From assembly GCA_934432725.1 (NCBI GenBank), contig CAKRZE010000001.1, forward strand, positions 1 through 64,000: 64,000 nucleotides of DNA, given 5' to 3'. The notes under the pieces are model-generated. The model was not told where the DNA came from. It did no database searches and worked only from the letters and a program-made list of their open reading frames with translations. Position numbers and translations under genes: made by a program. Within the stretch, counting starts at the first letter, position 1. Every line of letters starts with the position of its first letter. Shown here piece after piece: positions 35,879 to 44,876 of this stretch. This DNA is from an uncultured Eubacteriales bacterium (GTDB lineage Bacteria; Bacillota; Clostridia; Oscillospirales; CAG-272).

Positions 35879-35907
35879 ATTATAGCATAGTTTTTCTGAA
35901 AAGGCAA
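35879..35907 (-). promoter_or_regulatory. Promoter of the DUF951-yfhO operon
   Basis: Minus-strand TTGCCT (35907-35902), 17-bp spacer, TATAAT (35884-35879) with the extended TGC. A divergent TTGACA (35863-35868) on the plus strand overlaps but has only a weak -10 (CATAGT). Confidence 0.7.
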
Positions 35908-36271
35908 GAGAAAAAAGAGCATCCGTGCCGAAATCGGGACAATGCATGGAGCGCTTTGGCAGAAAACAAAGAAGGATGCCGGTCTGAAGATTGAAACCGC
36001 ATGCCGTGCGGTGCATTCAGAGGCGGAACCGACAGGATGGGGAGTGCGCGGAGCCTGCATTTTGACGGGCGCGTTATCCGGCATGGAAGGCGCTTTTTTC
36101 AGATTGCCTGCGGCTGTCTGTCCGGGATGCCGGAAACAGTGGTACTGCGTGAGACCGAACGGAAGACACCGCAGACAGGAGTGCCGCAGCGAAGCCTGAC
36201 GGCGAACGGGACGGGGATGTATGGCATGACGGCATTTTTGTAATCGGCATCGGAAAAGTCGCCGGCGCGTC
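35908..36271. other. Gene-free interval
   Basis: No recognisable gene between the DUF951 promoter and the promoter at 36272. Confidence 0.45.
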
Positions 36272-36300
36272 TTGCATTTCTTGTAATATTGCGGTATACT
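36272..36300 (+). promoter_or_regulatory. Promoter upstream of the PHP gene leader
   Basis: TTGCAT (36272-36277), 17-bp spacer, TATACT (36295-36300). It lies about 520 bp before the next start codon, which is far for an ordinary leader. Confidence 0.6.
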
Positions 36301-36306
36301 GGTACT

Positions 36307-36823
36307 GGTTTTTGCTGCTTTGCGGGGCAGCCTCCGGGTCACGGAGGCAGTGCCTTGACCGGAACGGGAAAAGCCGATGCTGGATGCTGACGGAGAGGGC
36401 TGCCGCATACAATCGCGGCTGCACCGGGAAGGGTGTCCGGCAAATGCCTTTCGCTGCGGGCAGGTATCGAATGCCCGAACCGCGGTGCTTTGGGATTTGC
36501 CGTGCCGGGGAGGGTCCGCGGACTGCCGCAAGCCGACCGCCGTGTTGTGCGGACTTTGCCGTCTGAGCCGCGGCGGTCAGACCGGGCGGAATGTCTGTGT
36601 CAGACGTTTCGGCGGGAATACGCACACATTTTCCGAGGCACGGAGCTGTTTCAACATCGGGCAATTTTGCAGGAAGCTGCGCTTCACTGCTAAAAAGCAT
36701 TTGCTCAGGCAAAAGCAATGTTCGTCAGACGAAAGCGGTTTTTCATTCGAAACGGCTTTCGCAAATGAAAACAATTTTTATAAATGAAGCAATTTTCTTA
36801 AAATGCAGACGAAGGAGATTTTT
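36307..36823 (+). promoter_or_regulatory. Long structured leader or RNA gene before the PHP gene
   Basis: About 515 nt without a believable protein gene. It contains a GCCTCC/GGAGGC hairpin near its start and, near its end, stems that exclude one another: TTCGTC/GACGAA (36721-36733), CGAAAGC/GCTTTCG (36730-36736 with 36755-36761), and TTTCATTCGAAA with TTTCG-CA-AATGAAA (36741-36752, 36757-36770). The last is followed by ACAATTTTT, like an intrinsic terminator. An attenuator is plausible; it matches no riboswitch class I recognise. Confidence 0.35.
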
Positions 36824-37546
36824 ATGGGATACTTGTATGATATTCATGTGCACTGTTCGGAGAACAGCCATTGCTCCCCCTGCTGCGGCAGGGACATTGC
36901 CCGTGCCTATATCAAAGCCGGCTATGCCGGCATTGTGATGACCAATCATTTTCTGGGCGGACATCAGACCGATCTTTCATCGATTGACTGGGAAGCGGAG
37001 GCAACGAACTTCCTGTCCGGCTACCTTCACGCAAAGGAGGTCGGCGACAGGGAAGGTCTGGACGTGTTTTTCGGATGGGAGTATAATTATCAGGGGGCGG
37101 ACCTTCTGACCTACGGGCTTGGACTTGACTGGCTCCTTGCGCATCCGGACATGTGCGCATGGGACATCGTGCGGTATTTCAGAGAGGTACATGCAGGGGG
37201 TGGCTTCATTTGCCATGCCCATCCGTTCCGGGAGGCGCCGAACATCCCGTATATTCAGCTTTTCCCGCAGTATGAGGATGCCGTTGAAGTGTATAACGGC
37301 AGTCACCGTCCCGGCGGGGCATATGATCCCGTATTCAACGACCGCGCTCTGTGGTATGCAGGGCAGTACGGGAAGATCAAGCTTGTCGGCTCGGATACGC
37401 ACGGAACCGATTCCGAGGGAATGCCGAGCTGCCGCGGCTCTGTTTGCTTTAATCACAGAATTTCGTCCGTCCGGGAGATGATTGCGCTGTTCCGGAGCCG
37501 CTCCTATTCCATCAGCCACAATTGGGACCGGCTGGCGCAGGACTGA
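36824..37546 (+). CDS. PHP-domain metal-dependent phosphoesterase
   Basis: A 240-residue protein of the polymerase and histidinol phosphatase (PHP) superfamily. Metal-binding motifs appear in order: HVHCSENS at the N-terminus, MTNHF, an Asp/Glu-containing middle (FGWEYN), CHAHPF and GSDTHG. The substrate is unknown; relatives hydrolyse small phosphate esters or nucleotides. ATG at 36824 has GAAGGAG 6 bases upstream, so it is preferred to the codon seven residues earlier. The long leader suggests controlled expression. Confidence 0.85.
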   Translation: MGYLYDIHVHCSENSHCSPCCGRDIARAYIKAGYAGIVMTNHFLGGHQTDLSSIDWEAEATNFLSGYLHAKEVGDREGLDVFFGWEYNYQGADLLTYGLGLDWLLAHPDMCAWDIVRYFREVHAGGGFICHAHPFREAPNIPYIQLFPQYEDAVEVYNGSHRPGGAYDPVFNDRALWYAGQYGKIKLVGSDTHGTDSEGMPSCRGSVCFNHRISSVREMIALFRSRSYSISHNWDRLAQD

Positions 37547-37721
37547 TGCCTGACCGTGCAGCGCTCGGAAGGAGAGACCGCCTCGTTACTCTGTGCGCAG
37601 AACGGCGAGAGCCGCAAAAACCGCATATACGCTCCGGCATTGATCGGAAGGCGGGCGTTCTGTTCCGGCTGAACCGCAGGAACCGGGCACGCCGCAGGAA
37701 TACTGTGGAATGGAGTTTACT

Positions 37722-39026
37722 GTGAGAAAATACATTATATTTCTTGTTGCGTTCTGCATCGGCATGAGCATGCTTGCAATCGGCGCAGGAGCGGAAGAGG
37801 CTTCGGTTTCACTGTCAGCCTCCGGCTCCGTTTGCGCGGGTGATACCGTCATGCTTCGGGTTCGTTTGTCCGGCGAGGAAATCAGCGCGTTTGAAGGGGA
37901 AATTCTGTATGACCCGGAAAGGCTCAGCTATCAGTACAGCTCGGATTCGCCGGCCGGCTGGGAGCTTTCGCTCTCCGCGTCCTACGGCAGCATACGGCTT
38001 CTCGGCACGGACCGGACCGGGAAAAATCCGATTTCGGGAGAGGCGCGCGTGGTCACGCTGGTGTTCCGGGCGCATGATACCCTGCATGACGGGGATGTTA
38101 TCACCATAAAGTCATCGTCCTTCACGGTCACGGACCGGGAAAAGGAGCTTCCTTTGTCCGATGCCGAATACCGTGCGGAGATTTCCGGACAGCAGTCCTC
38201 CGATGCATGGCTCCGGGAGCTTTCTGTCCGCGGTGTGACGCTTTCGCCTTCCTTTTCCGCAGATGTTTCGGAGTACCGCGCGCAGGTCCCGTTTTCAACC
38301 GAGACTCTGGAAATTTTGTTTTCGGCGGCACCCGGCGCTTCGGTTTCGGTGTCGGGGGAGAAGCTTTCGGTCGGGGAGAACACCGTAAGAATTCTTGTGA
38401 CTGCGGAGGACGGGAGCGAACGGCTGTATACTGTGCTTGTGACGCGCACCGGGAACCCGGAATACACCCCGTCCGGAGATGCCTCCCTGTCCGAAATCAG
38501 GCTTTCCTGCGGCACGCTGTCTCCGTCCTTTCGCTGGGATATTGAGGCATATGTGATCTATCTTCCGTTTGAAGCGGCGGAGCTGTCTGTATCGGGTATT
38601 CCGAATCATGCCGCCGCAAGGTGCGCGGATATCGGAAGCACTGCGCTTTCCGTCGGGGACAATGTGCTGCGGCTGATCTGCACAGCCGAGGACGGCACGG
38701 AGCGCATTTATGTGCTGCATGCGGTCAGAATGCCGGCATTCAATGGGAATACGGTTGTTTTTCCGGACGGAGAGCAGACCGGAGGCGGAGAGGATACCGC
38801 GGCGCAGACCGGTTCCGGGACGGCGTCCGACACTTCTCCGAAAAGTCCCGATGAAACCGGAACGGACGCGCAGACAGACATGGCAGCTTACGCGATCGCC
38901 CTGATCAGAACGCACCGGCTTTTGCTTGCGGGGCTTGCGCTTGCCGGTATCCCTCTTGTTTTGTGGCTTGTGTTTCTGATCCGCAGACACAGGAAAAAGA
39001 AGGGGCATGCCCCTAAGCATGCCTGA
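37722..39026 (+). CDS. Membrane-anchored surface protein with cohesin-like and cadherin-like domains
   Basis: A 434-residue exported protein. After a signal peptide (to about residue 24), residues 28-155 look like a cohesin-type beta sandwich (VCAGDTVMLRVRL, FEGEILYDPERL, ARVVTLVFRA). Two repeats resembling cadherin-like beta-sandwich modules follow (LRELSVRGVTLSPSF..., LSEIRLSCGTLSPSF..., each ending with a VTAEDGSERLY- or CTAEDGTERIY-type strand). A Thr/Ser/Gly linker, a transmembrane helix and a basic tail finish it. Start GTG 37722 has GGAG 6 bases upstream; ATG 37710 is an alternative. A role as a surface adhesin or scaffold is inference; no dockerin is visible nearby. Confidence 0.75.
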   Translation: MRKYIIFLVAFCIGMSMLAIGAGAEEASVSLSASGSVCAGDTVMLRVRLSGEEISAFEGEILYDPERLSYQYSSDSPAGWELSLSASYGSIRLLGTDRTGKNPISGEARVVTLVFRAHDTLHDGDVITIKSSSFTVTDREKELPLSDAEYRAEISGQQSSDAWLRELSVRGVTLSPSFSADVSEYRAQVPFSTETLEILFSAAPGASVSVSGEKLSVGENTVRILVTAEDGSERLYTVLVTRTGNPEYTPSGDASLSEIRLSCGTLSPSFRWDIEAYVIYLPFEAAELSVSGIPNHAAARCADIGSTALSVGDNVLRLICTAEDGTERIYVLHAVRMPAFNGNTVVFPDGEQTGGGEDTAAQTGSGTASDTSPKSPDETGTDAQTDMAAYAIALIRTHRLLLAGLALAGIPLVLWLVFLIRRHRKKKGHAPKHA

Positions 39027-39382
39027 CAGGCGTTTGTGCGGCTTCCGAATGAAATCTGCCTTCCGGCTGTGCCGGGAGGCTTTCTGTTTCGGGCTGCCGC
39101 GCAATCCGCAGACGGGCTTCGTTTTGCGGAATTGATCCCTGAGAGAGCTTTTTCTGCCCCGGACGGGCTGCGCTTGGCTTGATGCGGCATGATGCCTTTG
39201 GGGAGGTATATTTTTCAGGAAGGTCTGTTTTGAGCAGCTCTGCTGCTTTTTCTTTTTGCAAAGGGGCGTGCCGGATCATGCGCCGGAAAGGAATGACGCT
39301 GCCGGTCCCGCTGCTTTTTCGGATTTTTTCGTTTGATACGGCTCCCTTTGGGGCTTTTTTTGACCGGTTTTCCCGGGGACAC
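39027..39382. other. Gene-free interval before sigK
   Basis: About 350 bp without a recognisable gene between the anchored surface protein and the sigK control region. Confidence 0.4.
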
Positions 39383-39410
39383 GCATTTTCCTCCGGTTTT
39401 CTCATAAGAT
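39383..39410 (+). promoter_or_regulatory. Possible sigma-E promoter of sigK
   Basis: GCATTTT (39383-39389), 13-bp spacer, CATAAGAT (39403-39410) resembles the mother-cell sigma-E consensus KMATATT-N(13-15)-CATACAMT. That fits the known dependence of sigK on sigma-E in spore formers, but there are three mismatches in total. Confidence 0.4.
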
Positions 39411-39441
39411 AAAGCATCCAGAGAAACGGAGTGATTGATGT

Positions 39442-40134
39442 ATGCCGGGAATTTTATCGGCGCTGCTTTTTCGGTTCTTTTATGTATTTTTGAAGGTATC
39501 CGGTTCGCATTCCTTTCCGCCGCCGCTCGATCCGGAAAAGGAGGCGGAGTGCTTTTTGAAAATGAAGGAGGGTGACAAGAAGGCAAGGGCTGTTCTGATC
39601 GAACATAATCTCAGGTTGGTGGCGCACATTGTCAAGAAATATTACGGCTCCGGCTATACGCAGGAGGATCTGATGTCAATCGGAACGATCGGGCTGATCA
39701 AGGCAATCGATTCTTTTCATCCCGAGAACGGCACACGGTTTGCGACCTATGCAAGCAAATGTCTGCAAAACGAAATACTGATGTTTTTCCGTTCCCAGAA
39801 AAAGCGTCTGGGAGAGGTCTCCGTGCATGAGACCATCGATATCGATAAGGATGGAAATCCTTTGACCTACATTGATATTATCAGCTGCGAAGACACCATT
39901 GCAGAGGATATTGATCTGAAGATCCGGAGCGCGAAGGCAAAGCGTCTGATCGGGAGCATTCTGACTCCCAGGGAGCGTCAGATCATCATCCTGCGGTACG
40001 GACTCGGACGCGAGCCGCCCGCACCGCAGAGGGAAATTGCGGAAAAGCTCGGGATATCGCGGTCCTATGTCAGCAGAATTGAGAAGTCGGCGCTTGAAAA
40101 GCTGCGTGTCGGGTTGTCCCGACCGGGGTTCTAA
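39442..40134 (+). CDS. sigK: Late mother-cell sporulation sigma factor SigK
   Basis: A 230-residue sigma-70-family factor matching pro-sigma-K. A hydrophobic pro-region (MPGILSALLFRFFYVFLKVSG) is followed by FPPPL, then region 2 (HNLRLVAHIVKKYY, DLMSIGTIGLIKAID, FATYASKCLQNEILM) and region 4 (LTPRERQIIILRYGL, QREIAEKLGISRSYVSRIEKSALEKL). The reading frame is uninterrupted, so there is no skin-type insertion. GGAG precedes the ATG by 10 bases. The SPOCS/LysM coat protein gene follows 59 bp later, consistent with mother-cell expression. Confidence 0.94.
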   Translation: MPGILSALLFRFFYVFLKVSGSHSFPPPLDPEKEAECFLKMKEGDKKARAVLIEHNLRLVAHIVKKYYGSGYTQEDLMSIGTIGLIKAIDSFHPENGTRFATYASKCLQNEILMFFRSQKKRLGEVSVHETIDIDKDGNPLTYIDIISCEDTIAEDIDLKIRSAKAKRLIGSILTPRERQIIILRYGLGREPPAPQREIAEKLGISRSYVSRIEKSALEKLRVGLSRPGF

Positions 40135-40193
40135 ACGGCGGGGACGATGCATAGAATGGCAGCAGAAAATGAGTGCACGGAGGTTGTGTCGCT

Positions 40194-41828
40194 ATGAATA
40201 TCAAAGACTATGCCCGCTCCGGTGAACCGGAGCGGAAGGAAAACGTCGTTTCGGAATTGTTTGCGCAAACGGTTTATGACGAATTGAGCGAGGATTTTAT
40301 TCTTCCGGATGTGCTTCCGGATGTGAAAAGGCTTCTGACTGTCACACCGTCTGTGCTGCTCAGGGAACAGAGCGTGACGGATAAGGGAATTTTGTTCAGC
40401 GGGGAGGTCGGCTGCTGCATCCTGTACTGTGCCGATTCGGACCGCCTGAAAAGCGTCACGTTTCAGGTGCCGTTTTCCCATGAGGAAAGCATCGGCAGCA
40501 TTGGGGAGGCATCCTGCACGGCATCGGTGATCCCCTATATTGCGGAGGATACCACAAGACTTCTGAATCCGCGCAAAATCGGAATACGGCTGAAGCTGTG
40601 TACGGGCATCCGCGTGTTCGGCAGCGCACCGGTTTCCGTCAATATATCGGGCAAGCACAGCGCCGATGACGAGCTGGCGATGGAGCGGGATACCTATACG
40701 GCAAAGCGGCTCTGCATTCTTACGGGAGAAAAACAAAATGTCAATGTCAGCGAGGACATTGAGCTTGACAGCACAAATCCCTCCATCGGAGAGATTATCG
40801 GGTGCAGCCTCAGGATCATTCCCGCCGAGACCAGAGTGATCCAGGAAAATGCCGAGATTGTGGCGGAGGCGGTTTTCCGCTGCCTGTATGAGTCGGAAAA
40901 TGGCAATTATTTTGTTGTGGTGAAGAAATTCCAGCTGGAGGAGTCCGTGGAAATGCCGGAGGCGGAGAACGGCTGCGAATGCCTGACAAGAATGTACTGC
41001 GGACCGGTTCGGGTTTCGGCGCAGAACAACAGCTACGGAGAGCGCAGGATTATTGAACTGGATGCCTCCTTCCATGTTTCCGTTGCCGCTATGAAAAACG
41101 AGGAGACCGTTTTGACGCGGGACGTATACTCCACGGAATATGTTTCGGCAAACACCTATGAAACCAGACGGATTGCCAGCTTTGAGCGGGCATATTCCAC
41201 CAATTTTTCGGTCAACGCCTCAAGAACCAGGGAGGAATGCTCGGCAGAGCAGGCAAATGCGATTCTGGACGGAAATACGGAGGCGGTGATTACCGGCATC
41301 CGCTATGACCAGGATCGAAAAAAGCTGATTCTGGAGGGTACCGCCCGCGTCACCGCAATCACCGTTTCGCCGCCGGCAGGCGAAGATGAGGAAATGCAGT
41401 ACGGACTTTCCGGGTTTCAGGAGCCGTTCCGCTGTGAAATGGATGTGCCCGGCTACGGAGATTACTCCGATGCGATCGCCGTCTGCGATGTGATGGCGGC
41501 GCGGTACCGTCTGGACAGTACAAAGGTGTATGCGGATGTGGAGATCGGCATCCGGCTGCACATGATAGACAATATGCCGCAGACGGTCGTGACCGGAATT
41601 GAGCTGGATGCCGAAAAGCCTTACGATACCCAGAAGCTTCCTCCGGTTACACTGTATTATCCGAGACAGGGCGAAACGTTATGGGAAATTGCAAAACGGT
41701 ATCATACAACGCGCTATGCCATCTGTCAGGCGAATGGGATTGAGGAGGGGACTGCACAACCGGATGCACACGTTCTTTTGATCCCGCGCGGCAAGAAGAA
41801 GTCTCCGTCCTATTCCAAAATCATATAA
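40194..41828 (+). CDS. SPOCS/LysM spore coat-morphogenesis protein (SipL-like)
   Basis: A 544-residue protein with DUF3794 (SPOCS) domains in the N-terminal and central regions and a C-terminal LysM domain (YYPRQGETLWEIAKRYHTT). This is the architecture of SipL, the SpoIVA-interacting protein that fixes the coat to the forespore in Clostridioides difficile. SPOCS segments show patterns such as VLPDVKRLL and repeated beta-rich blocks. ATG at 40194 is preceded by GGAGG 10 bases upstream. Position directly behind sigK supports a mother-cell role. Orthology to SipL is likely but not proved. Confidence 0.85.
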   Translation: MNIKDYARSGEPERKENVVSELFAQTVYDELSEDFILPDVLPDVKRLLTVTPSVLLREQSVTDKGILFSGEVGCCILYCADSDRLKSVTFQVPFSHEESIGSIGEASCTASVIPYIAEDTTRLLNPRKIGIRLKLCTGIRVFGSAPVSVNISGKHSADDELAMERDTYTAKRLCILTGEKQNVNVSEDIELDSTNPSIGEIIGCSLRIIPAETRVIQENAEIVAEAVFRCLYESENGNYFVVVKKFQLEESVEMPEAENGCECLTRMYCGPVRVSAQNNSYGERRIIELDASFHVSVAAMKNEETVLTRDVYSTEYVSANTYETRRIASFERAYSTNFSVNASRTREECSAEQANAILDGNTEAVITGIRYDQDRKKLILEGTARVTAITVSPPAGEDEEMQYGLSGFQEPFRCEMDVPGYGDYSDAIAVCDVMAARYRLDSTKVYADVEIGIRLHMIDNMPQTVVTGIELDAEKPYDTQKLPPVTLYYPRQGETLWEIAKRYHTTRYAICQANGIEEGTAQPDAHVLLIPRGKKKSPSYSKII

Positions 41829-41837
41829 AATGAAAAA

Positions 41838-41872
41838 GGGGCTGTTAAAAACGAGCGGTTTTTAACAGCCCC
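41838..41872 (-). terminator. Hairpin terminator, first copy of a repeated stem
   Basis: GGGGCTGTTAAAAAC and GTTTTTAACAGCCCC pair perfectly around a 5-base loop. On the minus strand it is followed by TTTTTCATTTT, terminating the AraC gene; the SipL-like gene converges from the other side. The same stem with another loop recurs at 50406-50440. Confidence 0.8.
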
Positions 41873-41941
41873 TGAAAGCTGTGGGCGGAATACCGGCGCT
41901 TTGATGCAAATGCGGGGCGGCTTTCGGGGGGAAGGCTGCCG

Positions 41942-42769
41942 TTATTGTGCAGAATCCGGAAAATCCGGTGTCTTTTCGGCTTTCATCCGGTTCTGATAGG
42001 CGCGGGGAGACAAGCCGAAGTGCTTGCGGAATACCTTTGAAAAGCTGAATATGTCCGGATAGCCGACACTGAAGGCGGTTTCTCCCGGGGTCAGCGAATA
42101 TCGGATCAGAAATTCCGCTGCCTTTTCCATGCGGTAATCCACAATATACTGCTGAGGCGACTTCCCGGTGTACTTTTTGAAAATTGCGCTGAAGTAGCTG
42201 CGGTCAATATTGAGCTGCTTTGCCAAAGCCTCCACGCCGAGGGCGTTCATATAGTTGGTGTGAATGTAGTTCTGTGCCTTGCAGACGTATTCAAAGGTTT
42301 TGCCGTGACGCCGGTCATTCGGGCGGTGAAAGAGGGACAGAAGCTCATAGATTTTTCCGCACAGATAAAAGCACGCTTCCTTTTGCTCCTGCGGCTTGCT
42401 TTTGTAGGTGCGCAGAGCTTCGAAAATCTGTGCGCTTTCGGGAAGCGTGACGATATGCTGATCCTGCAGAAAGGAGAGGCTCAGCGTGCTTGCAAAGCCG
42501 AGCCAGCAGTAGTGCCACGGATGCTCCGCATCGGCGCAGTAATAGGTCAGCTCATACGGATGAATGATGAACATCTGTCCCGCCGCCACGCGTTGTGTCT
42601 GCCCGCCGGTCTGAAAGGTCCCCTTTCCGGAGATGACGTAATGGATCAGATAGTATTCCCGGATCGCGGGACCGTAGCTGTGCAACGGATCACAGATCTC
42701 TTCTCCACACATTATGGGACTGATGTCATTCAGACTTTTGTCCTCAATCATAAGCTCCGGAAAGCGCAT
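41942..42769 (-). CDS. AraC-family transcriptional regulator
   Basis: A 275-residue activator with an N-terminal cupin-like sugar-sensing domain (YYLIHYVISGKGTFQTGG, PYELTYYCAD, WHYCWLGF) and a C-terminal double helix-turn-helix (VEALAKQLNIDRSYFSAIFKKYTGKSPQQYI, then VGYPDIFSFSKVFRKHFGLSPRAYQ). ATG at 42769 has AAAGGAA 7 bases upstream. It is divergent from the GH4 glycosidase gene across about 400 bp, a classic arrangement for a regulator and its target, so a galactoside or glucoside effector is likely. Confidence 0.92.
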   Translation of the reverse strand: MRFPELMIEDKSLNDISPIMCGEEICDPLHSYGPAIREYYLIHYVISGKGTFQTGGQTQRVAAGQMFIIHPYELTYYCADAEHPWHYCWLGFASTLSLSFLQDQHIVTLPESAQIFEALRTYKSKPQEQKEACFYLCGKIYELLSLFHRPNDRRHGKTFEYVCKAQNYIHTNYMNALGVEALAKQLNIDRSYFSAIFKKYTGKSPQQYIVDYRMEKAAEFLIRYSLTPGETAFSVGYPDIFSFSKVFRKHFGLSPRAYQNRMKAEKTPDFPDSAQ

Positions 42770-43023
42770 AATTTCATTCCTTTCATATTACAGCCAAGCC
42801 TTCTGCCGTGCAAAGCAGCCGGCAGGAACCGGGATTTTATCTCTTGCATAATCTTTGGTATGAAAATGAAGCGGCAAATGTGACTTTCTCTGATTTTTTT
42901 GCGGAGGAGACTGCATTTCAAAAATCACGCCGGCATTTCGGATAAGACGGAGATTCTGTCTGCCCAATGTACGGATCAGATGCAAAATCTCACATTATGA
43001 CAAAACCAGCACACCTCAGGCTC

Positions 43024-43051
43024 TTTCAAAATATGCGGAATATGGTATCAT
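43024..43051 (+). promoter_or_regulatory. Promoter of the GH4 gene
   Basis: TTTCAA (43024-43029), 16-bp spacer, TATCAT (43046-43051) with extended TGG. The weak boxes fit a promoter needing the divergent AraC activator. Confidence 0.55.
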
Positions 43052-43165
43052 AAAAAACAGAAAAACGGGATGGGAAAGAAACGGTGCGACCGGTTCTGAC
43101 CCGTAGAACCGGCAGACGGGATGACTCCCTGCCTGCCGTCCGAAAAACCGACAGGAGGTGTTTTT

Positions 43166-44488
43166 GTGCCGAAGATTACATTTATGGGAGCGGGGAGTAC
43201 GGTATTTGCCCGCAATGTTTTGGGAGACTGCATGTGCAGCGAGGTCCTGAACGGGATTGATATTGCTCTGTACGATATCGATGCACAGCGTCTTGAGGAG
43301 AGCCGCGTCATTATTGAAGCCATCAACCTTGGAAAGGGAGAAAAATGCAGGATCCGGTGCTATCTCGGGGTGGAAAACCGCAAGGAAGCGCTTCGCGGCG
43401 CGACGTTTGTGGTCAATGCGATTCAGGTCGGGCTGTATGATCCCTGCACCATTACGGATTTTGAAATACCGAAAAAATACGGCTTGCGCCAGACGATCGG
43501 AGATACGCTCGGGATCGGCGGGATTATGCGCGGATTGCGGACGATTCCGGTGGTTGCGGATTTTGCGCGCGATATGGAAGAGGTCTGCCCGGACGCGTGG
43601 TTTTTGAACTATGTCAACCCGATGGCGATGGTCTCCGGGTTTATGCAGCGGTATACCCCCATCAAAACCGTCGGACTCTGCCACAGCGTGCAGGTGTGCT
43701 CCTGGGGACTTCTCAACAGTCTTGGCATGCAGGACAAAATCGAGGGGCGCCGCGAGCTGATTGCCGGCATCAATCACATGGCTTGGCTGCTTGAGATTTA
43801 CGACAGGGACGGAAACGACCTGTATCCGGAGATCAAACGGCGCGCCAAGGAGAAAAATGCGGCAGAGAAGCACTGGGACATGGTGCGGTATGATTACATC
43901 GACAAGCTCGGCTATTACTGCACCGAATCAAGCGAGCATAACGCGGAATACAACATGTTCTATATCAAGAGCAAATATCCGGAGCGGATTGAGCAGTTCA
44001 ACATTCCGCTGGATGAATATCCGCGCCGCTGCGTCAATCAGATCGCGGGATGGCAGGCGGAAAAACAGCGCCTGACAGAGAATCCGATTCTGGCGCATGA
44101 GCGGAGCGGAGAATATGCATCGTATATTATGGAATCCATTCTGACCAATCAGCCCTATAAGATCGGCGGAAACGTACTGAACCGGGGCGGATTGATTGAA
44201 AACCTGCCTCAGGACGCCTGCGTTGAGGTGCCGTGCCTCGTGGACGGAAGAGGAGTCCATCCGTGCTCTGTCGGAAGGCTGCCCGTTCAGCTTGCCGCCA
44301 TGAACATGACCAACATCAATGTGCAGCTTCTGACCATTGAGGCTGCCGTGACCCGGAAAAAGGAGCATATCTATCAGGCAGCCATGCTTGATCCGCACAC
44401 CGGCAGCGAGCTGACGCCGGATGAAATCGTTCACATGGTGGATGATCTTCTTGAGGCGCATCGGGGCTGGCTTCCCGAATACCATTGA
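43166..44488 (+). CDS. GH4 alpha-galactosidase/alpha-glucosidase
   Basis: A 440-residue family 4 glycosidase, which uses NAD+ and Mn2+ in a redox-elimination mechanism. The dinucleotide motif FMGAGSTVFARN is at the N-terminus; NYVNPMAM and the metal-binding CHSVQ follow, with GINHMAW supplying another conserved His. Similarity favours the MelA-like alpha-galactosidase branch, but subfamily specificity cannot be fixed by eye. The start is GTG 43166 with AGGAGG 7 bases upstream. It is divergent from the AraC gene, and a GH2 beta-galactosidase lies 2.7 kb downstream. No sugar transporter is nearby. Confidence 0.9.
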   Translation: MPKITFMGAGSTVFARNVLGDCMCSEVLNGIDIALYDIDAQRLEESRVIIEAINLGKGEKCRIRCYLGVENRKEALRGATFVVNAIQVGLYDPCTITDFEIPKKYGLRQTIGDTLGIGGIMRGLRTIPVVADFARDMEEVCPDAWFLNYVNPMAMVSGFMQRYTPIKTVGLCHSVQVCSWGLLNSLGMQDKIEGRRELIAGINHMAWLLEIYDRDGNDLYPEIKRRAKEKNAAEKHWDMVRYDYIDKLGYYCTESSEHNAEYNMFYIKSKYPERIEQFNIPLDEYPRRCVNQIAGWQAEKQRLTENPILAHERSGEYASYIMESILTNQPYKIGGNVLNRGGLIENLPQDACVEVPCLVDGRGVHPCSVGRLPVQLAAMNMTNINVQLLTIEAAVTRKKEHIYQAAMLDPHTGSELTPDEIVHMVDDLLEAHRGWLPEYH

Positions 44489-44612
44489 CCGGAAACGGAC
44501 GCCTTGCTGCGGCGTTCCTCCTTCAGGGTGCTGCGGCGCTTTGGGCAGAGCGGCTTCCTCCAATCGCAAAGGACGGGAGAAGTCTGTGCATGAGATGATT
44601 TCCGGCTGAACG

Positions 44613-44649
44613 GAAAAGCCTGCTGCCGGGGCTTGGCGGCGGGCTTTTC
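44613..44649. terminator. Bidirectional terminator between the GH4 gene and a minus-strand transcript
   Basis: GAAAAGCCTGCTGCC and GGCGGCGGGCTTTTC pair with two G-U wobbles around a 7-base loop; A- and T-tracts make it symmetrical. Confidence 0.7.
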
Positions 44650-44870
44650 GTGCGCCGCCTCTCCCGCATGAAAGCCTTTAGAAGTTTCTTTATGGGGATG
44701 CTTCCGTCATGTGTGCCGCACAAACCGGCGGCAGGGACCTATCGTTAACAGCTGCGGCTGGGGTGAGCTGCCGGAATTGCATTGCGGCAGTCTGACTGAC
44801 GCTTCGCGGACGGCTTTGAACGGCGGTTTGATAAGGTTTGTAAGGCTGTCGCTTTGCGGTGTGTCCGGTC
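44613..44870 (-). ncRNA. Candidate small RNA of unknown class
   Basis: A consensus promoter (44877-44905) fires leftward into about 255 bp that ends at a strong terminator. No credible protein gene lies within: the few short frames lack ribosome binding sites. The transcript contains several G+C-rich hairpins, for example TGCCGC/GCGGCA near 44735-44715. I do not see signature sequences of tmRNA, RNase P, SRP RNA or a known riboswitch. The 6S RNA family is possible by size but not shown. Confidence 0.35.
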
Positions 44871-44876
44871 AATCGT

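Noticed and set aside
44613..44870. Identification of the candidate RNA as 6S, tmRNA, RNase P or SRP RNA.
   Set aside because: None of the conserved core sequences of tmRNA, RNase P or SRP RNA is present; 6S has too little sequence conservation to call by eye.
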